The translations under genes and the position numbers were made by a program. From assembly GCA_018667995.1 (NCBI GenBank), contig JABIQT010000112.1, forward strand, positions 1-7,888: DNA of 7,888 nt. Direction: 5' to 3'. Source of the DNA: Candidatus Latescibacterota bacterium (lineage in GTDB: Bacteria; JAAXHH01; JABIQT01). Shown here one piece after another: positions 6,549 through 7,888 of this stretch. The notes beneath the pieces were generated by a model, which saw nothing but the letters and a program-made list of their open reading frames with translations, made no database searches and had not been told where the DNA came from. The number at the start of each line of letters is the position of its first letter. Position 1 is the first letter of the stretch.

Positions 6549-7484
6549 TTAGAGACGTACTACACCTTTGAGATAACTGCTGTCACCCTCGATGATTCGT
6601 TCCATCAGATCCGCATATTCATCGAGCTCAACGACGTGTGAGACCAGAGGTCTCAGGTCCACCACCTCCCGCTCGATCAAGTCGATAGCGACGGGAAACG
6701 GGTTTCGCAGCTTTGCGGCTGGACCTGAATTAACGACGGTCAAGCCGCCGAGATGCCATGCAGAAGGATCGAATGTTGCCTGACTGCCCTTGATCCATCC
6801 AAAGAGATTGATCATCCCTCCACGACGGACCAGTTTCGTGGCAAGGTCGAGGCCGCCCTGGCTGCCGGATGTGTCAATTACAATGTCGATGTTCCGCTGA
6901 CGCAGTGAGGCCGCCAGCTCTTCATTGGATCCGTTCGAGAGCGTGTGCACCTCCGGTACACCAAAGTCTCGAGCCATTTTCAGTCGATCCGCATTGATGT
7001 CGAGCCCAATGACATCCAGTGCGTAAGATCGAACAAGAAGCTGCAACAGCATGAGGCCCATGAAGCCGCAACCTACAACGGCCACCTTGTCTCCGGGACG
7101 CAGACGACAGACGTCTATACCTGTAACCACGCAGGATAGCGGTTCCACCAGCCAGAATTCATCCGGGATTGCCGATTCAGGTAGCCGATGTAGACCGGCT
7201 ACAGGATAATTGGCCAGCGTCTGAAATCCTCCACAGGCAACACGATCCCCCTCGCTGAAACCTGCGACCCCCGGCCCGACCTTCGTCACGTAGCCGATGC
7301 CCTCATGACCGGGCGGTGCGGGTGTGCCCATTTCCGCTCCGAGCTTGCAGGTCGCTATATCCCATGAACAGACTCCGCAATAGGCACCACGTAGCTGGAT
7401 CTCGCCAAATCCGGGATCCGGAACGTGCAGTTTTACGATCTCAATTTCGCCGCCCGGACTATAGGTAGCGGTTCTATATTCCAT
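6549..7484 (-). CDS. zinc-dependent medium-chain alcohol/polyol dehydrogenase lacking the structural-zinc lobe
   Basis: A 311-residue MDR-superfamily dehydrogenase that oxidises a secondary alcohol, probably on a sugar or polyol, with a nicotinamide cofactor. The GroES-like N-terminal domain has CGVCSWD (catalytic zinc ligand C39), GHE (H60, E61) and VEPLSCVV (E114). The Rossmann motif is GCGFMG (138-143), and D162 at the end of the second strand predicts NAD. The four-cysteine structural-zinc loop usual between residues about 90 and 115 is absent (GGFQTLANYPV occupies that stretch), which explains the length below the usual 340-350. The start is ATG 7484, 5 bases after a strong GGAGGT (7495-7490). 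It is 60 bases downstream of the partial SDR gene and 26 upstream of the next SDR gene, in the same operon. Sorbitol- and threonine-dehydrogenase-like relatives are the closest in style. Substrate is unknown. Confidence 0.88.
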   Translation of the reverse strand: MEYRTATYSPGGEIEIVKLHVPDPGFGEIQLRGAYCGVCSWDIATCKLGAEMGTPAPPGHEGIGYVTKVGPGVAGFSEGDRVACGGFQTLANYPVAGLHRLPESAIPDEFWLVEPLSCVVTGIDVCRLRPGDKVAVVGCGFMGLMLLQLLVRSYALDVIGLDINADRLKMARDFGVPEVHTLSNGSNEELAASLRQRNIDIVIDTSGSQGGLDLATKLVRRGGMINLFGWIKGSQATFDPSAWHLGGLTVVNSGPAAKLRNPFPVAIDLIEREVVDLRPLVSHVVELDEYADLMERIIEGDSSYLKGVVRL

Positions 7485-7544
7485 GGGGCACCTCCCTCAA
7501 CTTTTCACACCTGCAAACTAACGAACTGCTCATCGAGATATTCA

Positions 7545-7888
7545 CTAACGGCTTTCATAATCATGATTGTCCTCGGCTCTGTCCTCGGGCACATAACCGA
7601 TTTTCTCTCTGGCTCGCTGGATATCAACCCATCGGTAGTCGTTATTTGACAGGCCATAGTAGATATCAAAACGAATATCCTTGGGTGCCGCCACGCAACG
7701 GAGTATCATCTGCACGATATCTCTCTGGCTCACATAGATATCCGCGCACTGGGGCGGCCGGGGCCTGTCCCGTTCTACTTGTCCAATTCGTACGCAGATA
7801 CACGAGATATTGAATTGGTGAGCATACGTCCGGGCGAGGGATTCCATCCACACCTTCGAACATCCATACAGACTACGTGGTTCGGCAG
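7545..7888 (-). CDS. NAD-dependent epimerase/dehydratase (extended SDR), N-terminus outside the window
   Basis: The frame is open to the right edge; 113 C-terminal residues are visible before TAG at 7547-7545. It begins within the active-site region: EPRSLYGCSKVWMESLAR contains the catalytic YxxxK as YGCSK (visible residues 7-11). The internal GTG at 7853 is therefore not the real start. The end, RWVDIQRAREKIGYVPED, is the usual SDR C-terminal helix and closing segment, and is similar to KYSLAKARDILGYEP in the other SDR of this operon. Uronate dehydrogenases and small NAD-dependent sugar epimerases share this LYGxSK style, so a uronate- or sugar-oxidising role is plausible but not proven. It is the most upstream visible gene of the operon that continues with the zinc dehydrogenase; its promoter lies outside the window. 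Confidence 0.82.
   Translation of the reverse strand, partial: AEPRSLYGCSKVWMESLARTYAHQFNISCICVRIGQVERDRPRPPQCADIYVSQRDIVQMILRCVAAPKDIRFDIYYGLSNNDYRWVDIQRAREKIGYVPEDRAEDNHDYESR

Overview
The window is a stretch of bacterial chromosome, moderately GC-rich by eye, with tightly packed genes, Shine-Dalgarno sites of the AGGAG/GGAGGT type and sigma70-like promoter candidates. The mixture of a MoxR ATPase, a cytoplasmic kelch propeller, a phytanoyl-CoA-dioxygenase-family (PhyH) protein, an alpha/alpha-toroid polysaccharide-degradation protein and a sugar isomerase/epimerase operon recalls uncultivated, carbohydrate-degrading bacteria such as Planctomycetota, Poribacteria or Latescibacterota. That assignment is inference from gene content; there is no rRNA or other marker gene. 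No tRNA, CRISPR, IS element or phage gene was seen, and no gene-free stretch exceeds 300 bases.

Layout. Bases 1-889 (minus) hold the first 296 residues of a MoxR-type AAA+ ATPase that runs off the left edge. A 197-base divergent spacer with a perfect 7-bp inverted repeat (979-995) separates it from a six-bladed kelch-type propeller gene (1087-2058, plus). Convergent to that, 55 bases away, is a PhyH-family gene (2114-2940, minus). Its N-terminal coding region is out of frame with the rest by one base, at an AAA run. A good ribosome binding site and promoter-like boxes lie upstream of its true start. Divergent from it is a 551-residue alpha/alpha-toroid plus beta-sandwich protein resembling heparinase II/III-type lyases (3097-4752, plus).

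After a 216-base convergent gap comes a minus-strand operon read from right to left: an SDR epimerase/dehydrogenase cut by the right edge (7888-7545), a zinc-dependent medium-chain dehydrogenase (7484-6549), a second SDR epimerase/dehydrogenase (6522-5806) and a TIM-barrel sugar isomerase/epimerase (5793-4969). Gaps are 60, 26 and 12 bases.

How the genes may work together (inference). The toroid protein has no signal peptide, so it could split an imported uronate-containing or otherwise modified oligosaccharide inside the cell. The two SDR enzymes, the zinc dehydrogenase and the TIM-barrel isomerase would then oxidise and isomerise the released unusual sugar. The PhyH-type dioxygenase may hydroxylate or trim a substituent. 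No member reveals its exact substrate. The MoxR and kelch genes probably belong to separate functions.
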